The position numbers were made by a program, and so were the translations under genes. From positions 62,001-126,000 of the forward strand of contig NZ_QBUD01000007.1 in the NCBI RefSeq assembly GCF_003058085.1: DNA of 64,000 bases. The letters run 5' to 3'. Source of the stretch: Yoonia sediminilitoris. Lineage in GTDB: Bacteria > Pseudomonadota > Alphaproteobacteria > Rhodobacterales > Rhodobacteraceae. Each line of letters opens with the position of its first letter. Position 1 is the stretch's first letter. Of this stretch, positions 34,735-44,592 are shown one piece after another. The notes beneath the pieces are model-generated. The model saw only the letters and a list, made by a program, of their open reading frames with translations, was not told the DNA's origin and searched no databases.

Positions 34735-35565
34735 ATGGCCCGCGCAGTTACACAACAACGCAAGATCATAAATACAACCGCAGCCTGGGTGATCGGTCTA
34801 CTGATCTTTTTCCCAATCCTTTGGACAATCCTGACAAGCTTCAAGACCGAGGCAACAGCGATTGCAGACCCACCTGTTTTTCTCGCCTTTGACTGGACGC
34901 TGGAAAACTACACCGCCGTTATGGAACGGTCGAATTACGCCAAGTTCCTTTGGAATTCGATCATTATCGCGGGTGGCTCTACAATCCTTGGCATCATCAT
35001 TGCCGTGCCTGCGGCTTGGTCGATGGCCTTTGTTCCGTCGCGGCGCACAAAAGACATTCTGCTGTGGATGCTGTCCACCAAGATGTTGCCTGCGGTCGGC
35101 GTGCTCTATCCTATCTATCTGATTTGCATCAAGTTGGGGATTTTGGATAGCCGCGTCGCACTGGTGATCATCCTGATGCTGATGAACCTGCCGATTATCG
35201 TCTGGATGCTTTATACCTACTTCAAGGAAATCCCCGGTGAAATCCTCGAAGCGGCCCGGATGGACGGAGCGTCACTCAAAGAGGAGATCCTCTATGTGCT
35301 GACACCTATGGCGATCCCCGGCATTGCATCGACCCTGCTCTTGAACTTCATTCTCGCATGGAACGAAGCCTTCTGGACGCTCAACCTGACAGCGGCGAAC
35401 GCTGCACCTCTCACTGCCTTCATCGCAAGCTACTCCAGCCCGGAAGGTCTGTTTTTCGCCAAGCTCAGTGCGGCCTCCACCATGGCCATCGCACCGATCC
35501 TCATTCTCGGCTGGTTCAGCCAGAAACAACTCGTTAGCGGCCTGACCTTCGGCGCTGTGAAATAA
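34735..35565 (+). CDS. smoG: polyol ABC transporter permease (second)
   Basis: 276-residue MalG-type permease. After a basic N-terminus come AAWVIGLLIFFPILWTILTSF, STILGIIIAVPAAWSMAFV and further membrane helices. The EAA coupling loop is EAARMDGASLKEEILYVLTP. The ATG at 34735 is chosen over an upstream in-frame codon at 34702 because GAGGAGG sits right before it, 10 bases after the first permease gene ends. The stop is 12 bases before the ATPase gene. Confidence 0.93.
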   Translation: MARAVTQQRKIINTTAAWVIGLLIFFPILWTILTSFKTEATAIADPPVFLAFDWTLENYTAVMERSNYAKFLWNSIIIAGGSTILGIIIAVPAAWSMAFVPSRRTKDILLWMLSTKMLPAVGVLYPIYLICIKLGILDSRVALVIILMLMNLPIIVWMLYTYFKEIPGEILEAARMDGASLKEEILYVLTPMAIPGIASTLLLNFILAWNEAFWTLNLTAANAAPLTAFIASYSSPEGLFFAKLSAASTMAIAPILILGWFSQKQLVSGLTFGAVK

Positions 35566-35577
35566 GGAACCTGACCA

Positions 35578-36594
35578 ATGGGACAAATCAAACTTAACCA
35601 AGTCACCAAAAGCTTTGGCGACGTGCAGGTCATTCCCCCCCTAGACCTGACAATCGAAGATGGAGAATTCACAGTCTTTGTCGGGCCTTCGGGCTGCGGT
35701 AAGTCCACCCTTCTGCGCCTGATTGCTGGGCTTGAGGACATCACCTCAGGCCATATCGAGATCGACGGCGCGGACGCCACCAACGTACCGCCCGCCAAGC
35801 GCGGTCTGGCAATGGTGTTCCAGTCCTACGCTCTCTACCCGCATATGTCGGTACGCAAGAACATCGCGTTTCCGATGAAGATGGCGGGCGTGCCGGAAGA
35901 CGAGCAGAAGCGCCGGATTGAGGCAGCTGCCAAGGCGCTGAACCTTACCGACTACCTGGACCGCAAGCCGGGTCAGTTGTCGGGCGGTCAGCGGCAGCGT
36001 GTGGCCATCGGCCGCTCCATTGTGCGGGAACCATCGGCGTTCTTGTTCGACGAACCACTGTCCAACCTCGACGCTGCCCTGCGGGTCGGCATGCGGCTGG
36101 AGATCAGCGAGTTGCACAAGCGTCTGGCGACCACGATGATCTATGTGACCCACGATCAGGTCGAAGCCATGACAATGGCTGACAAGATCGTCGTGCTGCG
36201 AGCAGGCATTATCGAGCAGGTCGGCTCCCCTCTGGAACTCTATCACAACCCACGCAACGAATTTGTTGCGGGCTTTATCGGCTCTCCCAAGATGAACCTG
36301 ATCAAGGGTGCAGAGGCGCAAAAGCATGATGCTGCCACCATTGGTATCCGTCCTGAGCATACGGATGTCAGCAAGACAGAGGGCACTTGGAAAGGCACAG
36401 TCGGGGTCGCAGAGCATCTTGGCTCTGACACCTTTATCCACGTGCACAATACTGGCCTTGAGACCGGCCCCGGCGACATGTTCACCGTGCGCATCACGGG
36501 CGACATCGAGGTCAAGCACGGCGATGACATCTACCTCACGCCACAGCTGGACAAACTGCACAAGTTCGACCCTCAGGGTCTGCGGATCGACTAA
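35578..36594 (+). CDS. smoK: polyol ABC transporter ATP-binding protein
   Basis: 338-residue MalK/UgpC-class ATPase energising the importer. Complete motif set: Walker [14 protein letters not shown]-loop [11 protein letters not shown], signature [16 protein letters not shown], Walker [16 protein letters not shown] and switch His in [14 protein letters not shown]. The C-terminal about 100 residues form the MOI/TOBE regulatory domain ([13 protein letters not shown]). The start ATG follows AAGGAACC; the next gene starts at the last base of its TAA. Confidence 0.95.
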   Translation: MGQIKLNQVTKSFGDVQVIPPLDLTIEDGEFTVFVGPSGCGKSTLLRLIAGLEDITSGHIEIDGADATNVPPAKRGLAMVFQSYALYPHMSVRKNIAFPMKMAGVPEDEQKRRIEAAAKALNLTDYLDRKPGQLSGGQRQRVAIGRSIVREPSAFLFDEPLSNLDAALRVGMRLEISELHKRLATTMIYVTHDQVEAMTMADKIVVLRAGIIEQVGSPLELYHNPRNEFVAGFIGSPKMNLIKGAEAQKHDAATIGIRPEHTDVSKTEGTWKGTVGVAEHLGSDTFIHVHNTGLETGPGDMFTVRITGDIEVKHGDDIYLTPQLDKLHKFDPQGLRID

Positions 36595-37364
36595 TGCAAC
36601 TAGCTGGCAAAACAGCCCTGATAACAGGTGCCGCCCGAGGAATCGGGCGGGCCTTTGCGCAGGCGTATATCGAGGAAGGCGCGCGCGTAGCGATTGCCGA
36701 TATTGATGACTCCCGCGCAAAAGCGACAGCGCAAGAGCTGGGTGAATCCGCCATTGCTGTGAAAATGGATGTTACAGATCAGAGCAGTATAAACACTGCT
36801 GTTGATCAAACCGCCGAAGAGTTTGGCCAGATCGACATCCTGATCAACAATGCGGCCCTCTTTACCGCCGCGCCCATTGTCGAGATTACACATGAAGACT
36901 ACCGACGCGTCTTCGATATCAACGTCTCCGGCACACTCTTCACAATGCAGGCCGTCGCGCGCCACATGATAAAACGCAATCAGGGCGGCAAGATCATCAA
37001 CATGGCCTCTCAGGCAGGCCGTCGCGGGGAACCGCTGGTCGCTGTCTATTGCGCCACCAAGGCCGCCGTGATCAGCCTGACCCAATCTGCGGGTCTTGAC
37101 CTGATCAAACACGGCATCAACGTGAACGCGATTTCTCCGGGTGTCGTGGACGGCGAACATTGGGATGGCGTCGATGCCTTTTTTGCGAAATACGAAAACA
37201 AAGAGCCGGGACAGAAAAAACGCGAGGTTGGTGCCGCCGTCCCCTTCGGGCGAATGGGCACCCCTGATGACTTGACTGGCATGGCCGTGTTTCTGGCCAG
37301 CGATGCGGCGAATTACATCGTCGCGCAAACCTACAACGTGGATGGTGGACAATGGATGAGCTGA
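36594..37364 (+). CDS. smoS: sorbitol (L-iditol) 2-dehydrogenase, short-chain type
   Basis: 256-residue NAD-dependent SDR oxidising sorbitol to fructose (and galactitol-like polyols in relatives). Classic SDR motifs: TGAARGIGRAFAQAY (cofactor loop), NNAALF (NNAG variant), active-site MASQAGRRGEPLVAVYCATKAAV with Ser, Tyr and Lys, and the C-terminal GGQWMS end found in sorbitol dehydrogenases. Its position right behind the ABC ATPase and before mannitol dehydrogenase supports the polyol assignment. Confidence 0.92.
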   Translation: MQLAGKTALITGAARGIGRAFAQAYIEEGARVAIADIDDSRAKATAQELGESAIAVKMDVTDQSSINTAVDQTAEEFGQIDILINNAALFTAAPIVEITHEDYRRVFDINVSGTLFTMQAVARHMIKRNQGGKIINMASQAGRRGEPLVAVYCATKAAVISLTQSAGLDLIKHGINVNAISPGVVDGEHWDGVDAFFAKYENKEPGQKKREVGAAVPFGRMGTPDDLTGMAVFLASDAANYIVAQTYNVDGGQWMS

Positions 37365-38845
37365 CCTCCCTTTCTAACGCGACACTTGATCGATTGAGCG
37401 TCGAGCACCCAACCTATGACCGTACGGCGCTGACGCCGGGCATCGTACACATCGGGGTCGGGAATTTTCACCGCGCCCATCAGGCATGGTATCTACACCG
37501 TCTGATGCAGGAAGGTCTGGCCCACGACTGGGCAATCATCGGCGCGGGCGTACGGCCCTACGATGCAGCAATGCGGGAAAAACTGCTGGCGCAGGATTGC
37601 CTGACCACATTGATTCAGCTTGATCCCGAAAACGTATCAGCCGAGGTTATCGGCTCCATGATCGATTATCTGCCCATCGAAGAAGGCAACGCGCCGCTCA
37701 TCGCGCAAATGGCAGACCCGGCCATTCGGATTGTCTCCATGACCGTCACGGAAAGCGGCTATTACATCGATCCGGTCACCAAAGGTTTTGATGCCGGTCA
37801 CGAAGACCTTGTGCATGACGCCGCCAACCCCGACACCCCGCGGACAGCCTTTGGCGCAATCGTCGCAGCCCTGCGCCTGCGCCGGGCCGCAGGCCGTGGT
37901 CCTTTCACCTGCCAAAGCTGTGACAACTTGCAAGGCAACGGCGACATCCTGCGCCAGACGGTTGTATCGCTTGCCCGTCTGTCCGATCCTGCCCTTGCCG
38001 ATTGGATTGGTGCCGAGGCGACATTCCCCAATTCCATGGTCGATTGCATCGCCCCCGCCACCGGCCCCAAAGAGTTGGCCTTGGCCGCAGACTTTGGCAT
38101 CAAAGACAATGCTTTGGTCACACACGAAGCCTTCCGGCAATGGGTGATCGAGGACAAGTTTTGCGCGGGCCGCCCTGATTGGGATCAGGTCGGCGCAACC
38201 TTTTCGGATGATGTGCACGGCTTTGAAACGATGAAGATCCGCATCCTCAACGCAGGCCACCAAGTCATCGCGAATGTGGGTGAAATCCTGAGCATCGAAA
38301 CCATTGCCGACTGCATGGCCAATCCCACCATTCGGGCATTCTTTGGCAAAGTCCAACGCAGTGAAATCGCGCCGACAGTTGCTCCGGTTCCAGGCAAGAC
38401 GCCGGCAGAATACGTTGACCTGATCGAAACGCGATTTTCAAACCCGCGGATTGTCGACACCACGCGCCGTGTTGCCTTTGACGGCTCGGCACGCCATCCG
38501 GGTTTTGTTCTGCCCATCTTGCGTGATCAGGTTGCAGCCGGGCGTTCGGTCGAGGGTCTTGCCCTTGTTGAGGCACTTTGGGCGCGGATGTGTGCAGGCA
38601 CGCGCGAAGATGGCTCCGTTATCGAAGCCAATGATCCGATCTGGGATGACCTCAAAAGCGCAGCCTTGGCAGCAAAGGAACGTCCTTTGGCATGGTTGGA
38701 ACAGAGCAACATTTATGGAGACCTCATAGAAAACAGCATGTTTAAAGAAGCGTTTTCAAAGAGTCTTGCTGCGATCTGGAACGATGGATGCGAGGCCGTT
38801 CTCCTCGATTACGCCGATGGAGTAAGTGAGAAGGCCAATAGCTGA
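37352..38845 (+). CDS. mtlK: mannitol 2-dehydrogenase
   Basis: 497-residue long-chain polyol-specific dehydrogenase oxidising D-mannitol to fructose with NAD. Seen: GIVHIGVGNFHRAHQAWYLHRL near the N-terminus (cofactor motif GxGxFHRAH), MTVTESGYYIDPV, SCDNLQGNGDILR and KIRILNAGHQVIANVGEI (catalytic Lys-Asn-His region, consensus K..lLN..H). Start overlaps the sorbitol dehydrogenase gene by 13 bases. With the transporter it completes entry of sorbitol and mannitol into the fructose pool; no fructokinase gene follows in this window. Confidence 0.95.
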   Translation: MDELTSLSNATLDRLSVEHPTYDRTALTPGIVHIGVGNFHRAHQAWYLHRLMQEGLAHDWAIIGAGVRPYDAAMREKLLAQDCLTTLIQLDPENVSAEVIGSMIDYLPIEEGNAPLIAQMADPAIRIVSMTVTESGYYIDPVTKGFDAGHEDLVHDAANPDTPRTAFGAIVAALRLRRAAGRGPFTCQSCDNLQGNGDILRQTVVSLARLSDPALADWIGAEATFPNSMVDCIAPATGPKELALAADFGIKDNALVTHEAFRQWVIEDKFCAGRPDWDQVGATFSDDVHGFETMKIRILNAGHQVIANVGEILSIETIADCMANPTIRAFFGKVQRSEIAPTVAPVPGKTPAEYVDLIETRFSNPRIVDTTRRVAFDGSARHPGFVLPILRDQVAAGRSVEGLALVEALWARMCAGTREDGSVIEANDPIWDDLKSAALAAKERPLAWLEQSNIYGDLIENSMFKEAFSKSLAAIWNDGCEAVLLDYADGVSEKANS

Positions 38846-38855
38846 TCTCTATTGA

Positions 38856-39704
<849 letters not shown>

Positions 39705-39714
39705 GATCAGGACC

Positions 39715-40749
39715 CTAGCGTGCTTGCTGAAGGTGCGGCTGAAGCAGCGGCAGGCTGACCGGAACAGTCACATCTTCATGCACGTCAAGTCCATAATGCA
39801 ACCCGGTTGGTGTAAAATCACAGTGGACTTTGCCTTCTAGCTGTCCGGGCAGCAACTGACATATCATTTGCATGCCAAATCCGTGCTGCTCCGGCTCCCT
39901 GAGATCGGTAAGGCCACTCTCGATCCATTCGAAGTGATAGCTGCCGTTCTCGGTTCGCTCCCAACTGATGGCAATGCGCCCGTCGGGAACGCTTAGCGCG
40001 CCAAACGCGGCAGCGTTCGCAAGCAGTTCGTGAACTGCCATTGCAAATGTCTGCGCGTGCAGCACCGATAGGCGCCAAGGCAGGCCTTCCAGCGTGATGG
40101 AATCCGCCCGGGAATGATTTTGCAACAGGATTTGTGTCTCAAGGATTTGCTTGATGGTCATGCCATCCCAATCCTCTTTCGACAAGAATGTATGGGTCCT
40201 GCCCAGTGCCCTGATCCGCCGTTCGTAGGCACGCACGAAAGCGCGCATGTCAATAGAGGTTCTGGCTGTCTTGCGCGCGATGATCTGGGCAAGCGTCAGG
40301 ACATTGCCTATGCGGTGCTGCAATTCCTCGGCAAAGCTTTCGCGGCTTTCGATCGCGCGCACTTCGTTGGTCGCATTGCTGAGCCGCAACAGGAGCATCG
40401 GTCCGCGCTTCTCCTTGGCCGGGATCCACATACATTCCATGCGCAGCCAAATGCCCCTTGGCTCATCGTCTGTTTCGCCCTTCGCGCGCATGACGTGAAA
40501 CGGCTGCACCATACTGGCGCCCTTCCCGTCCAACGCACCATCGAACAAGTCTTCGATCTGATCGCACCGCACACCATTGCGCTTGAATATCGCAATCACC
40601 GACGTGCCGACGATGGTATCTTCGGACTCTCCTAAAAGGGCAGCAAACGCATGATTATTGCAGACGACCCGATAGGTATCATCGACAACAGCCAACGGCG
40701 CCAGCGTCGAGAAGAAAATATCTTGAAAATCAAAATCATTGTCGGGCAT
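39715..40749 (-). CDS. PAS-containing HWE-type sensor histidine kinase
   Basis: 344 residues. An N-terminal PAS domain (FFSTLAPLAVVDDTYRVVCN, NHAFAALLGESEDTIVG) precedes a phosphoacceptor helix EELQHRIGNVLTLAQIIARKTA, the H-R-x-x-N pattern of HWE/HisKA_2 kinases. The ATPase domain has MAVHELLANAAAFGALS (N-box) and YHFEWIESGL, giving the W-x-E that names the family. No membrane segment is present, so it senses an internal cue, perhaps light or redox through PAS. ATG at 40749 is preferred over a TTG at 40767. No response regulator is adjacent. Confidence 0.85.
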   Translation of the reverse strand: MPDNDFDFQDIFFSTLAPLAVVDDTYRVVCNNHAFAALLGESEDTIVGTSVIAIFKRNGVRCDQIEDLFDGALDGKGASMVQPFHVMRAKGETDDEPRGIWLRMECMWIPAKEKRGPMLLLRLSNATNEVRAIESRESFAEELQHRIGNVLTLAQIIARKTARTSIDMRAFVRAYERRIRALGRTHTFLSKEDWDGMTIKQILETQILLQNHSRADSITLEGLPWRLSVLHAQTFAMAVHELLANAAAFGALSVPDGRIAISWERTENGSYHFEWIESGLTDLREPEQHGFGMQMICQLLPGQLEGKVHCDFTPTGLHYGLDVHEDVTVPVSLPLLQPHLQQAR

Positions 40750-40873
40750 TTTTCTTGTGCCCCGCAAAACGCACTTTAGTCCCCGCCATCTTGTTGCACT
40801 ACCGATCCAAGGTTGTCACAGTTCAAACGCCGCGATACGTCAGCCTAAGGCACAACGGGAAAAAAAAAGCAAC

Positions 40874-41869
40874 ATGGCGCACCAAATCGCGCATAGATTT
40901 AATGTAATAATCGTTGGACAATCAGGGCGTTTGCAGTTTGAGGCCGTGCTTTTTGCCGCGTCGCTGCTTCAATTTGTACCGGATTTCGCCGGCCAACTGT
41001 ACGTGGCCGAACCGCAACCCGGCCCGCTTTGGGACCGCGACCCCCGGATGACGGACGAGATTCGCGATATACTTACCGGTTTGGGCGCACGGATTGTGCC
41101 TTTCGCGTCAGAACATTTTGGACAATCATATCCACATGGCAACAAGATCGAAGCATTGGCCGCCCTGCCCCCGGGCGAGCCGTTTGTGTTTTTTGACACC
41201 GATACGATCATCACCGGCGACCTTGGATCGGTGCCCTTTGATTTCACGCGGCCCGCCGCATCAATGAAGCGCGACGCCAGCTGGCCGGTGGAAGAGCTTT
41301 ACTGGCCGGGCTACACCGCGATCTGGAAATCACTTTACGATCGCTTCGATCTGGACTTCGAAAGTTCGCTTGACCTGTCAAAGCCTGACGAATTCTGGGA
41401 ACGCTACCTGTATTTCAACGCAGGCTGGTTTTTTGGCGCTGACCCGGCCGTGTTCGGGCGCAGGTTTACCGAATTTGCCTTGTCGGTGCGCAATGACCCG
41501 CCCGAGGAACTGGTCATCCAGCCACTTGATCCATGGCTGGATCAGGTTGTGCTGCCGCTGGTCATTCATAGCCTTGGCGGTGGCAGACCGGGGCCGGAAC
41601 TCGACGGGTTGGATGACGGTGTCAGTTGCCACTACAGGGTTCTGCCCCTGTTCTATGCCCGCGAAAGTGACGCCGCCGTTGCGGCGCTGGAAGCAGTGGC
41701 CAGCCCCCACAAGATCAAGAAATGGCTCAAGCAATATGATCCGTTCAAACGCATGATCTATCAAGGACGCGGCCAGAAAGTCCGCGCCCTGTTCGATCAA
41801 GACAACCTGCCACGCAAGGAACAGGCCCTGCGCAACAAGATCAAATCTGCCGGTTTCTGGATGCGTTAA
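40874..41869 (+). CDS. glycosyltransferase-like protein of unknown substrate
   Basis: 331 residues with a GT-A-like layout: NVIIVGQSGRLQFEAVLFAASL, a mid-protein FVFFDTDTIITGDLGSVPF containing the D-x-D metal/sugar-nucleotide motif, then YFNAGWFFGADPAVFGRRF and DPWLDQVVLPLVI. The DTD and NAG patterns resemble GT8/GT32-type transferases. No membrane anchor is visible. The chosen ATG at 40874 gives MAHQIAHRFNVIIVG; the frame is open 45 codons further but without ribosome site. The gene is divergent from the histidine kinase. Confidence 0.62.
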   Translation: MAHQIAHRFNVIIVGQSGRLQFEAVLFAASLLQFVPDFAGQLYVAEPQPGPLWDRDPRMTDEIRDILTGLGARIVPFASEHFGQSYPHGNKIEALAALPPGEPFVFFDTDTIITGDLGSVPFDFTRPAASMKRDASWPVEELYWPGYTAIWKSLYDRFDLDFESSLDLSKPDEFWERYLYFNAGWFFGADPAVFGRRFTEFALSVRNDPPEELVIQPLDPWLDQVVLPLVIHSLGGGRPGPELDGLDDGVSCHYRVLPLFYARESDAAVAALEAVASPHKIKKWLKQYDPFKRMIYQGRGQKVRALFDQDNLPRKEQALRNKIKSAGFWMR

Positions 41870-42126
41870 CCAAGATTGGGCAGCCAGCCGAATTAAGACA
41901 GGCTTGTTTCAGGCAAAAAAGTCGGTACCCGAATGGCAGACCTGCTCACAAAAGACGGCGACAAGGTTGCAACGGCGGCGGTCGCCATCACGAAGCTGAG
42001 CAGCGTCCGTGTCTGTTCGGCAGGTGCCGATGCGGCCGCCAAAGGCGCGGGGCACTTCCACAGACTGATCCATGTCAAAATCCGCGACGGGCAAATCCCC
42101 TAGACTGTGAAAAAATGGAGTTGGCT

Positions 42127-42654
42127 ATGACAATCCTGATCGCCTATGCCTCGACCGAAGGACAGACCCGCAAGATTGCACGTTATTGTGCTGATTATCT
42201 GAATGCACAGGGCCATAGTGTCGAACTATCCGGTGCATCTGATGCAGCGGATGCTGAATTGAACCGATTTGATGCTGTTCTGCTGGCAGGTTCGGTTCAT
42301 TTGGGCAAATACCAGAAACCACTGGTCAGGCTCGCACGCAAAAAGGCCACCGCACTGGCACACATGAAAGCCGCGTTCATATCCGTATCGCTGGCAGCCG
42401 CTGGCACGGACGAAGACGACTGGCAGGGTTTGCGAGACTGCGTCGCCAACTTCGCCAGCAAAACCGGATGGACACCGCAAACCGTCATGCATGTGGCGGG
42501 TGCTTTCAGGTTTTCCGAGTATGACTATTTCAAATCAATGGCGATGCGCTGGATTGCGTCCCAGAAAGACCAGGAGGTTGATCCCCACCACGACAAGGAA
42601 TTCACCGATTGGGCTGCTCTCAAAACGTCCCTGGACGCCTGGCTGAGTACCTAG
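42127..42654 (+). CDS. flavodoxin domain protein (HemG-like)
   Basis: 175-residue flavodoxin-fold protein. The FMN phosphate loop YASTEGQTRKIARY lies right after the first strand MTILIA. The middle has FDAVLLAGSVHLGKYQKPL and a KAAFISVSLAAAG strand, and the C-terminus has FKSMAMRWIASQKDQEVDPHHDKEFTDW. This architecture is shared by menaquinone-dependent protoporphyrinogen oxidase HemG and other flavodoxin-like reductases; haem function is plausible, not shown. TGGAG lies 10 bases upstream of the ATG at 42127. Confidence 0.78.
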   Translation: MTILIAYASTEGQTRKIARYCADYLNAQGHSVELSGASDAADAELNRFDAVLLAGSVHLGKYQKPLVRLARKKATALAHMKAAFISVSLAAAGTDEDDWQGLRDCVANFASKTGWTPQTVMHVAGAFRFSEYDYFKSMAMRWIASQKDQEVDPHHDKEFTDWAALKTSLDAWLST

Positions 42655-42674
42655 CCGCCCGCGACACCGCCTGA

Positions 42675-43088
42675 TCAATCTGCGAAAATCCCATCGGTGC
42701 TGGCAAAGCCTTTCACCTCGATCGGGTTGCCCGACGGGTCGCGAAAGAACATCGTCCATTGTTCGCCGGGTTCGCCCTTGAACCGCACAGAGGGGGCGAT
42801 GATGAAATCGGTTTGCCGTTCTTCCAGTCGCCCCGCCAGCGCGGTCCAGTCATCCAATGGCAAGACCACCCCGAAATGCGGCATCGGCACCATATGATCA
42901 CCCACCTTGCCGGTTGGCGCATTGGCAAAAGGTTCCCCCAGATGCAGGCTTAGCTGATGTCCGAAGAAGTCAAAATCCACCCATGTCTCGGTTGACCGGC
43001 CCTCTGTCGCACCAAGGGCACCGGAATAGAATTCTCGGGCCTCGTCTAAATCCAAAACGTGGAATGCAAGATGGAAAGGGACGGGCAT
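42675..43088 (-). CDS. VOC family protein
   Basis: 137-residue vicinal-oxygen-chelate protein beginning VPFHLAFHVLDLDEAREFYSGALG, with a metal-type His, then FDFFGHQLSLHLGEPF, MPHFGVVLPLDDWTALAGRL and a C-terminal MFFRDPSGNPIEVKGF (E of the NxIEVKG end as possible metal ligand). These residues are in the positions of typical VOC metal sites, so this one is more likely enzymatic than the VOC protein downstream of pyc. Substrate unknown. It is divergent from metY and convergent with the flavodoxin gene. Confidence 0.85.
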   Translation of the reverse strand: MPVPFHLAFHVLDLDEAREFYSGALGATEGRSTETWVDFDFFGHQLSLHLGEPFANAPTGKVGDHMVPMPHFGVVLPLDDWTALAGRLEERQTDFIIAPSVRFKGEPGEQWTMFFRDPSGNPIEVKGFASTDGIFAD

Positions 43089-43111
43089 GGGTTGTTCCTC
43101 TTTTTACATCG

Positions 43112-43170
43112 GGCCGTTGAGGCCGCCTGCGTTTGCGCCTACACCTTGGCGCAACAAGTTTCAAAGGGAG
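43112..43170 (+). promoter_or_regulatory. structured leader of metY
   Basis: Two hairpins can form before the start codon: GGCC-gttga-GGCC (43112-43124) and TTGCGCC-tacacctt-GGCGCAA (43133-43154), followed by an A/T-rich linker and the ribosome site AGGGAG. Methionine genes are often controlled by SAM-sensing leaders in alphaproteobacteria, but this sequence does not match the SAM-II or SAM/SAH consensus as I know it. Confidence 0.35.
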
Positions 43171-43177
43171 AAGAGAC

Positions 43178-44470
43178 ATGTCCGACGATCCGACCTACGG
43201 TTTCGACACGCTGCAAATTCATGCAGGTGCCAAGCCCGACCCCGCCACGGGGGCCCGCCAGACGCCGATTTACCAGACAACGGCCTATGTGTTCCGTGAT
43301 GCAGATCACGCAGCGGCGTTGTTCAACCTGCAAGAGGTCGGCTATATCTATTCGCGCCTGACCAACCCGACTGTGGCCGTGTTGGCCGAGCGGATCGCAA
43401 CACTTGAGGGCGGCGTTGGCGCGGTTTGCTGTTCATCGGGGCATGCGGCACAAATCATGGCGCTTTTCCCGCTGATGGGGCCGGGGCTGAATATCGTGGC
43501 CTCAAGCCGGTTGTACGGCGGCACCGTGACCCAGTTCAGCCAGACGATCAAACGCTTTGGCTGGTCGGCGAAATTCGTTGATTTTGACGATCACGAAGCG
43601 GTCAAGGCGGCCATCGACGACAACACCCGCGCGGTGTTCTGCGAAGCCATCGCCAACCCCGGCGGGCATATCACCGACCTTGATGCGATCTCGGCCATTT
43701 CGGACGCCGCGGGCGTGCCCCTGATCGTTGATAACACATCCGCCACGCCATATCTGTGCCGGCCGATTGAACACGGGGCCACGCTGGTGGTGCATTCGAC
43801 GACCAAATATCTGACCGGCAATGGCACGGTCACGGGTGGTTGCGTCGTCGATAGTGGCAAGTTCGACTGGTCGGCCAATGACAAGTTCCCGTCGATGTCC
43901 CAGCCGGAGCCTGCCTATCACGGACTGAAATTCGCAGAAACCTTCGGCCCGCTGGCCTTTACCTTCCACAGCATCGCCATCGGCTTGCGTGATCTGGGCA
44001 TGACAATGAACCCGCAGGCGGCGCATTACACGCTGATGGGCATCGAAACACTGAGCCTGCGGATGGAGCGGCACGTTGAAAACGCGGTCAAGGTCGCGAC
44101 CTGGCTCGAGAATGACCCGCGCGTTGACTATGTGACCTATGCAGGTCTGCCATCATCGCCCTACAACAAACTGGTGCCGAAAATCTGCCCCAAGGGGGCT
44201 GGTGCCCTGTTCACCGTCGCAGTGAAAGGCGGCTACGATTCTTGTGTGAAACTTGTCGATAACCTCGAGATTTTCAGCCATGTGGCCAATCTGGGGGACA
44301 CGCGTAGTTTGATCATTCACTCGGCCAGCACAACCCACAGGCAACTGACCACTGAACAGCAGGAAGCAGCGGGTGCGGGGCCAAACATCGTGCGCTTGTC
44401 CATCGGGACCGAAGATGCCGATGATATCATTGCCGATTTGGATCAGGCACTGGCCAAGGCAACCGCCTAG
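43178..44470 (+). CDS. metY: O-acetylhomoserine sulfhydrylase (aminocarboxypropyltransferase)
   Basis: 430-residue PLP enzyme of the Cys/Met-metabolism family, making homocysteine from O-acetylhomoserine and sulfide. Seen: YGFDTLQIHAGAKPDPATGARQTPIYQTTAY, YSRLTNPTVAVLAERIATLEGG, SSGHAAQIMAL, VDNTSATPYLCRPIEHGATLVVHSTTKYLTGNGT (PLP Lys in HSTTKYL) and a C-terminal RLSIGTEDADDIIADL. The family length about 430 distinguishes MetY from shorter MetB/MetZ. ATG at 43178 follows AGGGAGAAG; the preceding open frame is ignored. Confidence 0.95.
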   Translation: MSDDPTYGFDTLQIHAGAKPDPATGARQTPIYQTTAYVFRDADHAAALFNLQEVGYIYSRLTNPTVAVLAERIATLEGGVGAVCCSSGHAAQIMALFPLMGPGLNIVASSRLYGGTVTQFSQTIKRFGWSAKFVDFDDHEAVKAAIDDNTRAVFCEAIANPGGHITDLDAISAISDAAGVPLIVDNTSATPYLCRPIEHGATLVVHSTTKYLTGNGTVTGGCVVDSGKFDWSANDKFPSMSQPEPAYHGLKFAETFGPLAFTFHSIAIGLRDLGMTMNPQAAHYTLMGIETLSLRMERHVENAVKVATWLENDPRVDYVTYAGLPSSPYNKLVPKICPKGAGALFTVAVKGGYDSCVKLVDNLEIFSHVANLGDTRSLIIHSASTTHRQLTTEQQEAAGAGPNIVRLSIGTEDADDIIADLDQALAKATA

Positions 44471-44478
44471 CAAAAGCG

Positions 44479-44500
44479 GCGGGCCCGGTGACGGGTCCGC
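44479..44500 (+). terminator. hairpin after metY
   Basis: GCGGGCCCG (44479-44487) and CGGGTCCGC (44492-44500) form a 9-bp stem with one G-T pair and a GTGA tetraloop, 9 bases after the metY stop. There is no T-run, so termination strength is uncertain. Confidence 0.5.
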
Positions 44501-44592
44501 CAACCACTTGGCCTTGGCAGGTTTGTGCTGTATCGTCACCCGACAAGAGCAAAACGCATTTTGCTGAAAATAGACCGATGCTAGATGCAGGT

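Noticed and set aside
41933..42103. Plus-strand 56-codon frame MADLLTKDGDKVATAAVAI...
   Set aside because: No convincing ribosome site and no recognisable family; it could be a fragment of a lost gene, but evidence is too thin to list.
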